The notes: generated by a model from the sequence alone, not told the origin. A stretch of DNA of 25,258 nt from an uncultured Blautia sp. (GCA_900551715.1 URXG01000036.1:1-25258); one strand, 5' to 3'; shown: positions 6,789-14,462, counted from the stretch's first letter. Translations and numbers: made by a program.

Positions 6789-8039
6789 CTAGGGGCGAAC
6801 CTGACCATTCCCATAAATGATATATTTTGTGGTGGTAAGAGCAAGGAGACCCATAGGTCCTCTGGCATGGAGCTTCTGGGTGCTGATACCAATCTCGGCA
6901 CCATATCCAAACTCAAATCCATCTGTAAATCTGGTAGAAGCATTTACATATACAGCTGCCGCATCGACTTCATCCAGGAATTTCTGGGCATTGGTGTAAT
7001 CGTTGGTGATGATTGCCTCAGAATGTCCTGTATTATAACGATTGATATGTGCAATTGCCTCGTCTACAGAATACACTACTTTAATAGAGAGTATGTAATC
7101 CAGATATTCCGTTCCCCAGTCTTCTTCTGTGGCAGGTACTGCTCCCGGCATCAGATCCATAGCTTCCTGATCTGCTCTCATTTCTACATTCTTTGTTTTC
7201 AGTCTCTCTGCAAGTACCGGAAGAAGGGCATCTTTGACAGATTCATGAACAAGAAGAGATTCGCAGGCATTGCAGACGCCAACTCTCTGAGTCTTGGCAT
7301 TCATGATAATATCTGCTGCCATCTGAAGATCTGCGGTTTTGTCTACATAAATATGACAGTTGCCTGTACCGGTCTCGATCACAGGAATGGTGCTCTGATT
7401 TACCACTGCTTTGATAAGTCCTCTGCCGCCTCTTGGAATCAGCACATCTACATATTCATTCATTTTCATGAATTCTGCTGCTGTTTCCCTGGAAGTATCC
7501 TGGATCAGCTGAATGGCATCTGGAGTGACACCTTCTAAAACAAGCGTTTCTCTGATACATTCTACAATGGCTTCATTGGAATGAATGGCATCACTGCCGC
7601 CTTTCAGGATCACTACATTTCCTGTCTTAAAGCAAAGTCCGAAAGCATCTGCAGTAACATTGGGACGTGCCTCATAAATAATACCAATTACACCCAGAGG
7701 AACTCTTTTCTGACCGATCAGAAGACCATTGGGACGTTTTTTCATTCCGGTAATTTCTCCAATAGGATCTTCCAGTGCTACCAGCTGTCTCAGACCTTCT
7801 GCCATTCCTTCAATCCTGTCACTGGTGAGAAGAAGTCTGTCTATCAGACCTTCCGGCATGTTGTTTTTCTTTCCATTGGAAACGTCTACGGCGTTTGCTT
7901 CAAGAAGTTTCTCTGAAGATTCTACCAGGTGGTCTGCCACTGCTGCAAGAACCCTGTTTTTCTGATTAGTAGAAATAGTACGAAGTGTATTCTCTGCTTC
8001 TTTTGCATTTTTGCCAAGCTGTAAAAGCATTTCGTTCAA
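6789..8039 (-). CDS. proA: Glutamate-5-semialdehyde (gamma-glutamyl phosphate) reductase ProA
   Basis: ProA catalyses the second step of proline synthesis, reducing gamma-glutamyl phosphate to glutamate-5-semialdehyde with NADPH. The 416-residue protein has the aldehyde-dehydrogenase-type fold at the usual length. Visible marks are YEARPNVTADA (about 122-132), LKGGSDAIHSN for cofactor binding, IPRGGRGLI (201-209) and the catalytic Cys256 in VGVCNACESLLVH. The start is TTG, with AGGAGG exactly 9 bases upstream; the first ATG is three codons later and too far from that site. Its partner proB lies upstream, with two other genes and an inverted-repeat block between them, so proA may be expressed separately. 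The promoter of the next gene starts within a few bases of its stop. Confidence 0.96.
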   Translation of the reverse strand: MNEMLLQLGKNAKEAENTLRTISTNQKNRVLAAVADHLVESSEKLLEANAVDVSNGKKNNMPEGLIDRLLLTSDRIEGMAEGLRQLVALEDPIGEITGMKKRPNGLLIGQKRVPLGVIGIIYEARPNVTADAFGLCFKTGNVVILKGGSDAIHSNEAIVECIRETLVLEGVTPDAIQLIQDTSRETAAEFMKMNEYVDVLIPRGGRGLIKAVVNQSTIPVIETGTGNCHIYVDKTADLQMAADIIMNAKTQRVGVCNACESLLVHESVKDALLPVLAERLKTKNVEMRADQEAMDLMPGAVPATEEDWGTEYLDYILSIKVVYSVDEAIAHINRYNTGHSEAIITNDYTNAQKFLDEVDAAAVYVNASTRFTDGFEFGYGAEIGISTQKLHARGPMGLLALTTTKYIIYGNGQVRP

Positions 8040-8097
8040 TTGACTGTTCCTCCTTCACTGCTGTATAAATTCGTTACTGTCTCAGTTCACATCTGTT

Positions 8098-8169
8098 CAA
8101 GAATGCCTCTGCATTCTTGCTGCGAGATGCGCGTCATGCAATGCATGACATACTTCTTCTGCGCATCTC
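8098..8169. repeat. Compound inverted repeats before proA
   Basis: Two structures sit side by side. The first is a 9-bp hairpin with a 4-base loop, CAAGAATGC/GCATTCTTG (8098-8119). The second is a 9-bp outer stem GAGATGCGC/GCGCATCTC (8124-8132 with 8161-8169) that encloses a 7-bp stem GTCATGC/GCATGAC with loop AAT (8133-8149). The gap holds no gene and no convincing promoter. GTTACTGT...GTTCAC at 8073-8090 recalls the ends of the element next to miaB, so this may be a related intergenic repeat. Confidence 0.6.
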
Positions 8170-8187
8170 TGCAATCCTGCCGGAGGC

Positions 8188-8275
8188 TATATCAGATGGA
8201 GGATTGACTCCCACCACTGATACTGATTTGTTACTCGCCACCTACAGAGGTGGGAGTCATCTCACATCTGATATA
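8188..8275. repeat. Nested inverted repeat with alternative pairing, MTHFS-proA gap
   Basis: An outer 11-bp perfect stem TATATCAGATG/CATCTGATATA (8188-8198 with 8265-8275) encloses an inner 11-bp perfect stem TGACTCCCACC/GGTGGGAGTCA (8205-8215 with 8249-8259). The inner right arm can instead pair with ACTCGCCACCT at 8233-8243, giving 10 pairs, one bulged G and a 4-base loop. The MTHFS stop codon and last three codons lie within the outer structure. No T run follows, so it is not a standard terminator. Confidence 0.7.
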
Positions 8276-8813
8276 CCTTTGATTCTGTCACAATAAGCTG
8301 CGGTGAAATATCTGTAGGCTCTGTAGGTACTTCCGGAAGGATCTGGAAGTCAAAAGCCACTGCAACTCTGGTTACCTGAGGATGCTTTTCAAGGAAACGG
8401 TCATAAAAACCGCCTCCATATCCTACCCGGTGGTTGTCCTTGTCAAAAGCCACTCCCGGCATTACCATCATGGCTTCTTCCCACTGCACGATTTCTCCTC
8501 TTGCAGGCTCCGGGATACCGAAGTAGCCCTTCTCCAGTTGTGAAAAATCAGTCAGCTTATAAAAGACCATATCCTGTCCCACTACTTTCGGAACTGCGAC
8601 TTCTTTGCCGGCTTTCCAGGCTGCTTCAATGATAAACCCTGTCATTACTTCATGGTTATAATCTGCATAAGCCAGGATTCTCTGTGCATTCTGAAATTCC
8701 GGAAGTGTTTCCAGTCTTTCTGTGATCTTTTTGCTCATTTCTTCGATCTGCTGATCTGTGTAAGTTTTACGTGCTGCAAAAATCTGTTTTCTAATGACCT
8801 TTTTTTCTTCCAT
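8262..8813 (-). CDS. 5-formyltetrahydrofolate cyclo-ligase (MTHFS)
   Basis: This cytoplasmic enzyme converts 5-formyl-THF to 5,10-methenyl-THF using ATP, returning stored folate to one-carbon metabolism. From the chosen ATG it has 183 residues, normal for the family. RVGYGGGFYDRFL at about 129-141 is the diagnostic ATP/folate motif, preceded by VMPGVAFD, with YFGIPEP near 97-103. A longer frame begins 30 bases upstream, but GGGAG stands 7 bases before the ATG that gives MEEKKVIRKQ, so I use that. The start lies inside the 3' end of the DUF896 gene (23-base overlap), indicating one operon. The last codons form part of a large inverted repeat. Confidence 0.94.
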   Translation of the reverse strand: MEEKKVIRKQIFAARKTYTDQQIEEMSKKITERLETLPEFQNAQRILAYADYNHEVMTGFIIEAAWKAGKEVAVPKVVGQDMVFYKLTDFSQLEKGYFGIPEPARGEIVQWEEAMMVMPGVAFDKDNHRVGYGGGFYDRFLEKHPQVTRVAVAFDFQILPEVPTEPTDISPQLIVTESKVYQM

Positions 8814-9012
8814 ATTTTTCTCCCAGATTTGTGATAGTTCCATCTTTTTCTTTGATGCTCACGTTATTTAACTGTGCTCTCAAGTTGTTACGTACAGAAG
8901 CAAGATATTCCTGTCTCAGTTCTGCCTGCTCTTTCTTTTCTTCTTCTGTAAGCCCTACGCTTTTGGCTTTGTGAGCCAGCGTGTTGATTCTGTCTATCTT
9001 GATGTTATCCAT
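8791..9012 (-). CDS. DUF896 (YnzC-type) small protein
   Basis: From the chosen ATG this is a 73-residue, highly charged helical protein with the DUF896 signature: KIDRINTLAHKAKSVGLTEE followed by EQAELRQEYL. Bacillus members such as YnzC are small two-helix proteins linked to the SOS/division region. No biochemical role is established. A longer frame starts 39 bases earlier, but AAAGG sits 8 bases before MDNIK, the usual family start. It begins 13 bases after the proB stop and overlaps the MTHFS start, so it is co-transcribed with both. Confidence 0.9.
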   Translation of the reverse strand: MDNIKIDRINTLAHKAKSVGLTEEEKKEQAELRQEYLASVRNNLRAQLNNVSIKEKDGTITNLGEKYGRKKGH

Positions 9013-9025
9013 AAAACTGCCTTTC

Positions 9026-9880
9026 TTATAATAATTTCTCAATATAATCAATCAGATAAAATTCTTCTTTTTTGTCTCCTACAAAGAGGGTTCCATAATT
9101 ACGCCCTTCTATAATCTTGTGGATCACATGAAAATCCTTTCCGTTGGCAATGATCATATCCGTTCCTGCTGATGTGGCAATGGTGGCAGCAGTAAGCTTG
9201 GTAGCCATGCCGCCGGTGCCCACCTTGCTCTTTGGCCCTTTGCCCATGCTGAGAAGCCTGTCATCCAGTTTCTCTACGGTATCAATAAATTCCGCATCCG
9301 GATTGGTATTGGGATCGTCTGTAAACAGACCGTCAATATCGGAAAGAAGGATCAGGATATCTGCTCCGATCAGACCTGCGATCACTGCGGAAAGGGTATC
9401 ATTATCACCAAAAGAATCCAGCATCTCCAGCTCATAACTGGAAATGGAGTCGTTTTCATTTACGATAGGGATGGCTCCCATTTCCAGAAGTTCTTCAAAA
9501 GTATTTCTGGCATGTCTTCTATTCAGATTATTGACCATTGTGTTCTTGGTCATAAGAATCTGTGCAGCAACCTGATTATACTCCGCAAAAAGCTTCTGAT
9601 AGATCATCATGAGTCTTGCCTGTCCTACTGCGGAACATGCCTGTTTTTTCTTCAGTTCTGTAGGTTTCTCATGAAGTCCGAAAGCAGAAGCTCCCACTGC
9701 TACTGCACCGGATGTTACCAGTACCACATCTTTGCCCTGATTATGAAGATCACTTAATTCTCTTACCAGTACTTCCAGTTTCCGCAGATCCAGTTTGTTG
9801 GTTTCTTTATGGATCAGAGAGGAAGAACCTACTTTGATCACAATTCGTTTCTTGTCTTTCAGCTGTTCTCTGTAATTCAT
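9026..9880 (-). CDS. proB: Glutamate 5-kinase ProB, short form without PUA domain
   Basis: ProB phosphorylates glutamate with ATP, the first and usually proline-inhibited step of proline synthesis. The amino-acid kinase domain is complete. It has IVIKVGSSSL at 13-22, LVTSGAVAVG at 54-63, IPIVNENDSIS at 137-147, GDNDTLSAVIAGLIGAD at 158-174, and KVGTGGMATK at 219-228 with the ATP-site lysine. At 284 residues it lacks the C-terminal PUA domain of the roughly 367-residue E. coli enzyme, as do many clostridial forms. GGGAG stands about 10 bases before the ATG, and the gene follows ybeY by 17 bases. Its partner proA is separated from it by DUF896 and MTHFS. Confidence 0.95.
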   Translation of the reverse strand: MNYREQLKDKKRIVIKVGSSSLIHKETNKLDLRKLEVLVRELSDLHNQGKDVVLVTSGAVAVGASAFGLHEKPTELKKKQACSAVGQARLMMIYQKLFAEYNQVAAQILMTKNTMVNNLNRRHARNTFEELLEMGAIPIVNENDSISSYELEMLDSFGDNDTLSAVIAGLIGADILILLSDIDGLFTDDPNTNPDAEFIDTVEKLDDRLLSMGKGPKSKVGTGGMATKLTAATIATSAGTDMIIANGKDFHVIHKIIEGRNYGTLFVGDKKEEFYLIDYIEKLL

Positions 9881-9897
9881 TGTCTTTCTGCTCCCTG

Positions 9898-10392
9898 TTA
9901 TCTGGTGATTCCCAATTCTTCCAATGCTTTCGCCTGTTTTGCTTCCATAACGGCAGCTTCTTCTGGTTCCATATGGTCATATCCCAGAAGATGAAGCATA
10001 CTGTGTGCAAAAAGGAAACTGAACTCCCGTTCTACACTGTGCCCATATTCTTCTGCCTGTGCATAAACCTTTTCTACAGAGATCATTACATCACCCAGAA
10101 TCAATTCATCGGTATCCAGATCAAAGAACTCATCTTTATCCTTTACGATCGAATAATCTGCAGGTGTTTCAAAAGGAATCATAGGGAAAGATAAAACATC
10201 TGTAGGAGCTCCGATGGAACGGAACTGCTGATTTATTTTTTTGATCTCTTCATTATCAGTGATCACCAGATTCACACTCACATCATAAGGACAGTTCTCC
10301 GATTCCAGAATGTGCGCTGCAACCTTCTGTGCAAGTGCCTCGTATGGGATATTCAGTTCTTTATCTGTATCATAATCTATCAGAATGGTCAT
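9898..10392 (-). CDS. ybeY: Endoribonuclease YbeY (16S rRNA maturation)
   Basis: YbeY is a zinc-dependent endoribonuclease required for 16S rRNA 3'-end maturation and 70S ribosome quality control. The 164-residue sequence shows the three zinc histidines in HSMLHLLGYDH (His130, His134, His140), and the conserved INQQFRSIGAPTDVLSFP stretch at about 53-70. The start ATG overlaps the phoH stop as ATGA, the classical coupling. phoH-ybeY adjacency is widely conserved and fits a joint role in ribosome/RNA metabolism. Confidence 0.97.
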   Translation of the reverse strand: MTILIDYDTDKELNIPYEALAQKVAAHILESENCPYDVSVNLVITDNEEIKKINQQFRSIGAPTDVLSFPMIPFETPADYSIVKDKDEFFDLDTDELILGDVMISVEKVYAQAEEYGHSVEREFSFLFAHSMLHLLGYDHMEPEEAAVMEAKQAKALEELGITR

Positions 10393-11399
10393 TCTCTTTT
10401 CCTCCTGCCCTGACGAGCCGGTTTACGGTCCGGCTTCTGTTTCTTTTCGTAGTCTTCATAAGCCTGTACGATCTGCTGAACCAGTGGATGACGGACAACG
10501 TCTTTGCTGGTCAGTGTACAGAATCCAATATCATCTATCTTTTTAAGGACTTTTGCAGCCACATCCAGTCCGGATACTGCGTCTCTGGGAAGATCCTTCT
10601 GAGAAGCATCACCTGTAACTACCACTTTGGAGCCAAATCCGATACGTGTAAGGAACATCTTCATCTGTGCAGGTGTGGTGTTCTGTGCCTCGTCCAGGAT
10701 AATAAAGGCATTATCCAGTGTCCGTCCTCGCATATATGCCAGAGGTGCCACTTCAATGAGCCCTCTTTCCATATTTTTGGCAAAACTGTCAGCTCCCATG
10801 ATCTGATAAAGAGCATCGTACAAAGGTCGAAGATACGGATCTACCTTACTCTGAAGATCTCCCGGAAGAAATCCCAGCTTCTCTCCGGCCTCAATGGCAG
10901 GTCTGGTAAGAATGATCCTGCTGACCTCCTCATTACGGAAAGCAGTCACTGCCATTGCCATGGCAAGATAAGTCTTTCCTGTTCCGGCAGGTCCCACTCC
11001 AAATACGATCATCTTCTGACGGATCTGATCAACATATTCTTTCTGTCCAAGAGTCTTGGGCTTAATAGGTCTTCCCTGTATGGTATTGCAAATAAAATCT
11101 TTATCTATTTCTGTAAGTACCTGGTTCCGTTCTTCCATAGCCAGTGACAGTGCATAATTAACGTTCTGTCTGGTAATGGTGTTGCCCCTCTTTGCCAGCT
11201 CCACCAGTTCTTCCATCAGTTTTCTTGCCTGGCCGGCACTCTGCTCTGTTCCAAGTATCTTCAGCATCCCATCTCTGGATATCAGGGTCACATTCAGTGT
11301 CCGTTCGATAAGTTTCAGATGCTCATCAAACTGCCCGGAAATATTCCCCTCCAGATCAGCCGGAATCTGCATGTGCAACTCGATAATACTGTTAGTCAT
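10389..11399 (-). CDS. phoH: PhoH family ATPase (YbeZ type)
   Basis: This cytoplasmic P-loop ATPase has 336 residues. A KH-like N-terminal region (about 1-110) precedes the ATPase core. The core has Walker A GPAGTGKT at 136-143, Walker B FIILDEAQ at 232-239, and a sensor segment VVVTGDASQKDLP. The C-terminus is basic and Arg/Lys-rich. In many bacteria it partners YbeY; a helicase-like or RNA-linked role is proposed. The gene overlaps the end of yqfD by 8 bases and the start of ybeY by 4, so translation of the three is probably linked. Confidence 0.95.
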   Translation of the reverse strand: MTNSIIELHMQIPADLEGNISGQFDEHLKLIERTLNVTLISRDGMLKILGTEQSAGQARKLMEELVELAKRGNTITRQNVNYALSLAMEERNQVLTEIDKDFICNTIQGRPIKPKTLGQKEYVDQIRQKMIVFGVGPAGTGKTYLAMAMAVTAFRNEEVSRIILTRPAIEAGEKLGFLPGDLQSKVDPYLRPLYDALYQIMGADSFAKNMERGLIEVAPLAYMRGRTLDNAFIILDEAQNTTPAQMKMFLTRIGFGSKVVVTGDASQKDLPRDAVSGLDVAAKVLKKIDDIGFCTLTSKDVVRHPLVQQIVQAYEDYEKKQKPDRKPARQGRRKRE

Positions 11400-12621
11400 C
11401 CTCTGCTGTCCTTTCTGCCGGAACTTCCAGCCTTTCTACAGGGGATTCTGTTCCGGTTTTTTGTATAATTTCCAGAAAACCTTTACTGATACAGGTCTTA
11501 TGGTCAATCTCTATTTTAACATTATTTGCAGATATTTGAACCCCCTTTTCCATTAATTTTTCTTCATAATTCTGAAGTTCCTGCCATGCTTTTGCTTTTA
11601 CCTCTTCTTGAGAGTACTCTGTTTTCTCCTGTCTATATGGGTACAGGGTGATTTTCCCAAAGGATACCGGCAATTTGAAGGATTCTGTAAGATACACCGG
11701 AATAACTTCTGTTACTTTATGGAAATCTTCGCCTGTCTCTCTCGCCAGTTCCCAGTACCAGCTTCCGGCTTCCAGATAAAAACCTCTTTTTTCTTTTCCA
11801 TCCAGGATTTCTTTCTTATATTCCAGAGGGATTTCTTTGTAATAAGACCGTCTGCTTTTTACATACACGTCTCCTTCTGCGTGGACATACTCATAACGGA
11901 CTACTTCCTGAGAATCATTCTTGATTTCCAGACGTCCGGATATCAGCAGATCGCCTGGTTTGCAGCTGTCTCCCAGTTTCATCTGAGGTACCCCTTCTCT
12001 TGTGATCATTTTTACGATCACACCTTCTTTATCAGCTTCCAGATCACAGCTTTCTTTTTCTGAATCCTCTTCTTTTTCTACAAAAATTCCTTCCTGTATC
12101 TTCAGGCGCAGTCTGCTTCCTTCCAACTCCACAGATACCCAGGTAATGTCCGGATATTTTGCTCTCACTGCTGCTGCAATCTTGCTGCAGTTGATCCTGC
12201 TTCCTGCCATTCCATGGGTGATCCCCTGATCTTCCAGAAAAGACAGGATTTCCTTTGTGCTGTTTTTCACATTTCCTTCCACCTGAATATTCCAGATACG
12301 AGAGGAAAAGAACCACAGAAGACAGATGCAAAGCAGAATCCCCCCACAGAAATATTTTCTCTTTTTACTTTTTAATGCAAGAAAGGGAATTCCTTTTCTC
12401 CCCAGAATATGTATTTTCACTTTTGTTTTCCTGTGAATAGGACCAAGGCGAAAAAAATCTCCGGCGCAGATTGTTCCTTCCAGTATTTTTTCTTCCTGAC
12501 ACTTGAGATTCCGGATACAAATTCCTCTTTTGCCACAAAGATTAAGAAAACGTTCTGTCTGTTCTCCTTTTATCTGTATCCTGACAACGCCCTTCCACAG
12601 TTGTGGCAGTCTCTGTTCCAT
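11392..12621 (-). CDS. yqfD: Sporulation protein YqfD
   Basis: YqfD is a Firmicutes sporulation protein, a membrane protein of the mother-cell programme in Bacillus. This 409-residue protein has an N-terminal cytoplasmic domain (1-90, with LCGKRGICIRNLK), one transmembrane helix at about 91-107 (FCGGILLCICLLWFF), and a long external beta-rich region. Charged linkers and a Lys/Glu-rich C-terminus complete it. GGGAGG lies 9 bases before the ATG, and the gene begins 1 base after the yqfC stop. Pairing with yqfC and proximity to phoH-ybeY match the order in Bacillus and Clostridia. Confidence 0.93.
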   Translation of the reverse strand: MEQRLPQLWKGVVRIQIKGEQTERFLNLCGKRGICIRNLKCQEEKILEGTICAGDFFRLGPIHRKTKVKIHILGRKGIPFLALKSKKRKYFCGGILLCICLLWFFSSRIWNIQVEGNVKNSTKEILSFLEDQGITHGMAGSRINCSKIAAAVRAKYPDITWVSVELEGSRLRLKIQEGIFVEKEEDSEKESCDLEADKEGVIVKMITREGVPQMKLGDSCKPGDLLISGRLEIKNDSQEVVRYEYVHAEGDVYVKSRRSYYKEIPLEYKKEILDGKEKRGFYLEAGSWYWELARETGEDFHKVTEVIPVYLTESFKLPVSFGKITLYPYRQEKTEYSQEEVKAKAWQELQNYEEKLMEKGVQISANNVKIEIDHKTCISKGFLEIIQKTGTESPVERLEVPAERTAEDD

Positions 12622-12622
12622 C

Positions 12623-12910
12623 TTATCTGCCCTCCCGGGGATCTAATATAATCTGGGTGATCTTTCCCTGGATCACCATTTCTTCCGAAGCATAACTTTG
12701 TATGCCAAGGCTTTTCCCTCGGATCACCAGTGGTCCATGAAAAGTAAGGATCACTATTTCTTCTTCTCTGTACCGGAGGATACTTCGATAATTTTCAATT
12801 CTTGCCTGATTCCTGCCGCTGACTGTGATCACCGCCTCTTTCAGTCCCAGATCCCGTGGCACTTCCAGAGCAGTTACGAAATTTTCTTTCCAGTTTTTTC
12901 TTTTTTTCAT
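12623..12910 (-). CDS. yqfC: Sporulation protein YqfC (YabP/YqfC family)
   Basis: This 95-residue protein has the YabP/YqfC fold. A basic head (MKKRKNWKENF) leads to short beta strands such as LKEAVITVSGRN, RYREEEIVILTFHGPLVIRG and MVIQGKITQIILDP. Bacillus YqfC is made in the mother cell under sigma-E. GGAGG is 11 bases before the ATG and is built into the 3' arm of a terminator-like hairpin. A sigma-E-like promoter overlaps that hairpin. It is the first gene of the yqfC-yqfD-phoH-ybeY-proB-DUF896-MTHFS run. Confidence 0.93.
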   Translation of the reverse strand: MKKRKNWKENFVTALEVPRDLGLKEAVITVSGRNQARIENYRSILRYREEEIVILTFHGPLVIRGKSLGIQSYASEEMVIQGKITQIILDPREGR

Positions 12911-12916
12911 AAAAAA

Positions 12917-12959
12917 AGAAACCTCCGGCTTTTACATACAATGTATGTCAGAGATTTCT
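12917..12959 (-). terminator. Terminator-like hairpin that contains the yqfC ribosome binding site
   Basis: On the minus strand AGAAATCTCTG pairs with CGGAGGTTTCT (11 pairs, two of them G-T). A small ACATAC/GTATGT hairpin lies in between, and seven Ts run directly into the yqfC ATG. It looks like the terminator of the cupin-DUF2284 unit. The GGAGG of yqfC lies in its 3' arm, so read-through RNA would have this site masked. Confidence 0.65.
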
Positions 12960-12969
12960 TTCTTATCAC
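12940..12969 (-). promoter_or_regulatory. Candidate sigma-E promoter of yqfC
   Basis: CATACATT on the minus strand fits the Bacillus sigma-E -10 consensus CATACAnT exactly. GTGATAAG lies 14 bases upstream and partly matches the -35. Transcription would start near position 12933, after the 5' arm of the overlapping hairpin. The -10 is strong and the -35 weak, so this is a candidate, supported by known sigma-E control of Bacillus yqfC. Confidence 0.45.
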
Positions 12970-12976
12970 TTCACAG

Positions 12977-13543
12977 TTAATTTTGTTCCTGGTGATCCCT
13001 GTACAGAATCATAGAAAACCACAGAATTGTATTTCCTCCAAGATTATATTCCATCTGTTCTCTCTCTACAATCTCGTTCACTACCACCCCATGGCTTTCC
13101 AGACATGGATGCATCCTATCCGGATGACGGCATGGTCTTCCCTTGGGAAATTCACATTCCGCACAGATATCGCAGGATTCTGTAGAAAGAATAAAGATAT
13201 CATAACCTTCTTCTTTCAAAAATTCTCCCAGTGTACTGGTCAGATCTTCATGGGCTTTTCTGGTGGAAAGCATTTCTTCCATATTCATGATGTCTGATAC
13301 TTCTGCCACACTGGAAAAAAATACTGCTTTGTCGTATGCATGGATCCTTCGGGCACATTCATCAAGAGTTCCCACTGCCGGTGGACATGCCCATGTAGTA
13401 TTATAACGTTCGCACTCCTGCTGACAGACGATCCTTACTCTGTCTTCCACAGAAATATCACTGCTGTCCAGAATACGATACTCAAATACCGGATACTGCG
13501 CGATAAATTCCTCGAATTTTGGTATGTTCAGTTCTACCGTCAT
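12977..13543 (-). CDS. DUF2284 Cys-rich, metal-binding-type protein
   Basis: The 188-residue protein has two Cys clusters: CQQECERYNTTWACPPAVG near the N-terminus and CDICAECEFPKGRPCRHP plus HPCLESHG in the second half. This is the DUF2284 pattern, which suggests an iron-sulfur or other metal site; the reaction is unknown. An ATG four codons upstream overlaps the cupin stop as TAATG, but GGAGG lies 5 bases before the ATG giving MTVELNIPKF, so I prefer the latter. The close link to the cupin gene implies one operon. There is no signal peptide. Confidence 0.85.
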   Translation of the reverse strand: MTVELNIPKFEEFIAQYPVFEYRILDSSDISVEDRVRIVCQQECERYNTTWACPPAVGTLDECARRIHAYDKAVFFSSVAEVSDIMNMEEMLSTRKAHEDLTSTLGEFLKEEGYDIFILSTESCDICAECEFPKGRPCRHPDRMHPCLESHGVVVNEIVEREQMEYNLGGNTILWFSMILYRDHQEQN

Positions 13544-13554
13544 CTGCGCCTCCA

Positions 13555-13881
13555 TTAATCCAGAATGATCAGCGCCATAAAGACCAGATCCTCGTCTCCA
13601 CTGTTTGTAAGACCATGTCCCATCCCATCAGGAGTAAAAGTCACATCCCCTGCTTTCACCATGCGGAGTGTACCATTGTCACTGTAGATTCCCTTTCCGG
13701 AAAGGATATAATAAGTTTCACTTTCGTTATGGTGTTCATGGTAACCAAGAGAACATCCCGGTTCCAGAGTAACCTCAGCATACATTCTGCACTTTCCGTT
13801 CAGCTGTTTTTCATCAAGAAGACGTTTGATCAGTGCATGACCTTCGCCGCCTGCCATATGTTCTACTCTTTCTGTTGTCAT
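13555..13881 (-). CDS. Small single-domain cupin protein
   Basis: This 108-residue cupin carries both conserved metal motifs. Motif 1 is GYHEHHNESETYYILSGKG (two His and Glu) and motif 2 is GDVTFTPDGMGHGLTN (His). It probably binds one divalent metal in a beta-barrel. Members include sugar-nucleotide isomerases, dioxygenases and sensors, and the substrate cannot be told. An ATG two codons earlier is only 2 bases from AGGAGG; the chosen ATG is 8 bases from it. It is followed directly by the DUF2284 gene. No clear promoter was found in the 100 bases upstream. Confidence 0.88.
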   Translation of the reverse strand: MTTERVEHMAGGEGHALIKRLLDEKQLNGKCRMYAEVTLEPGCSLGYHEHHNESETYYILSGKGIYSDNGTLRMVKAGDVTFTPDGMGHGLTNSGDEDLVFMALIILD

Positions 13882-13982
13882 TTGCATATCCTCCTTATTT
13901 AATTCGATTGGTTGGTTATTTTCTATTACAAACCAGAGAGTTCCCTGTATTTGTCTTATTTGGCTTTTGTTTTACATGGGTT

Positions 13983-14462
13983 TTATTTGTGGTATGGTTC
14001 GTGATTCAGGATACGGTAGCCTCTGTAAATCTGTTCCAGAAGGATCATCTGCATCAGCTGATGAGGAAACGTCATTCTGGAAAAACTGAGCTTATAATCT
14101 GCCCTGTTCAGAACTGTCTGTCCAAGTCCCAGAGAACCGCCGATCACAAAGTCAATAGTGCTTTTACCTTCTACCCCAAGCTGTCCTATCTTATGAGATA
14201 ACTCTACAGAATCCAGCATCTTACCATCAATGGCAAGTGCGATCACATAATCCTGATCACGGATATGCTTCATTAGACGGTCTGCTTCTGTATCTTTTAT
14301 CTGCGTATTCAGTGCATCAGAAGCCTTATCCGGTGTTTTTTCATCCGGAACCTGACAGAATGTCAGCTTACAGTATCTGCTCAGTCGTTTGGCATACTCT
14401 CTGATACCATCGTTAAGATAAGATTCTTTGATCTTACCTACTGTTATGATCTTGATCTCCAT
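13983..14462 (-). CDS. rlmH: 23S rRNA (pseudouridine1915-N3)-methyltransferase RlmH
   Basis: RlmH is a SPOUT-class methyltransferase that methylates pseudouridine 1915 in helix 69 of 23S rRNA using SAM. The 159-residue length is exact for the family. MEIKIITVGKIKESYL opens it, DFVIGGSLGLG forms the SAM loop, and the C-terminal run LEQIYRGYRILNHEPYHK is diagnostic. The ATG overlaps the ftsK stop by one base (TAATG), so it is translated from the ftsK message. No hairpin terminator follows it. Confidence 0.97.
   Translation of the reverse strand: MEIKIITVGKIKESYLNDGIREYAKRLSRYCKLTFCQVPDEKTPDKASDALNTQIKDTEADRLMKHIRDQDYVIALAIDGKMLDSVELSHKIGQLGVEGKSTIDFVIGGSLGLGQTVLNRADYKLSFSRMTFPHQLMQMILLEQIYRGYRILNHEPYHK

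Noticed and set aside
8055..8085. proA promoter (GTGAAC, 17, TATACA)
   Set aside because: The -35 matches only three of six bases, so read-through from the upstream operon is as likely.
8040..8261. CRISPR array or riboswitch before proA
   Set aside because: There are no regularly spaced direct repeats. The folds do not match a riboswitch class I recognise; it is listed as inverted repeats only.
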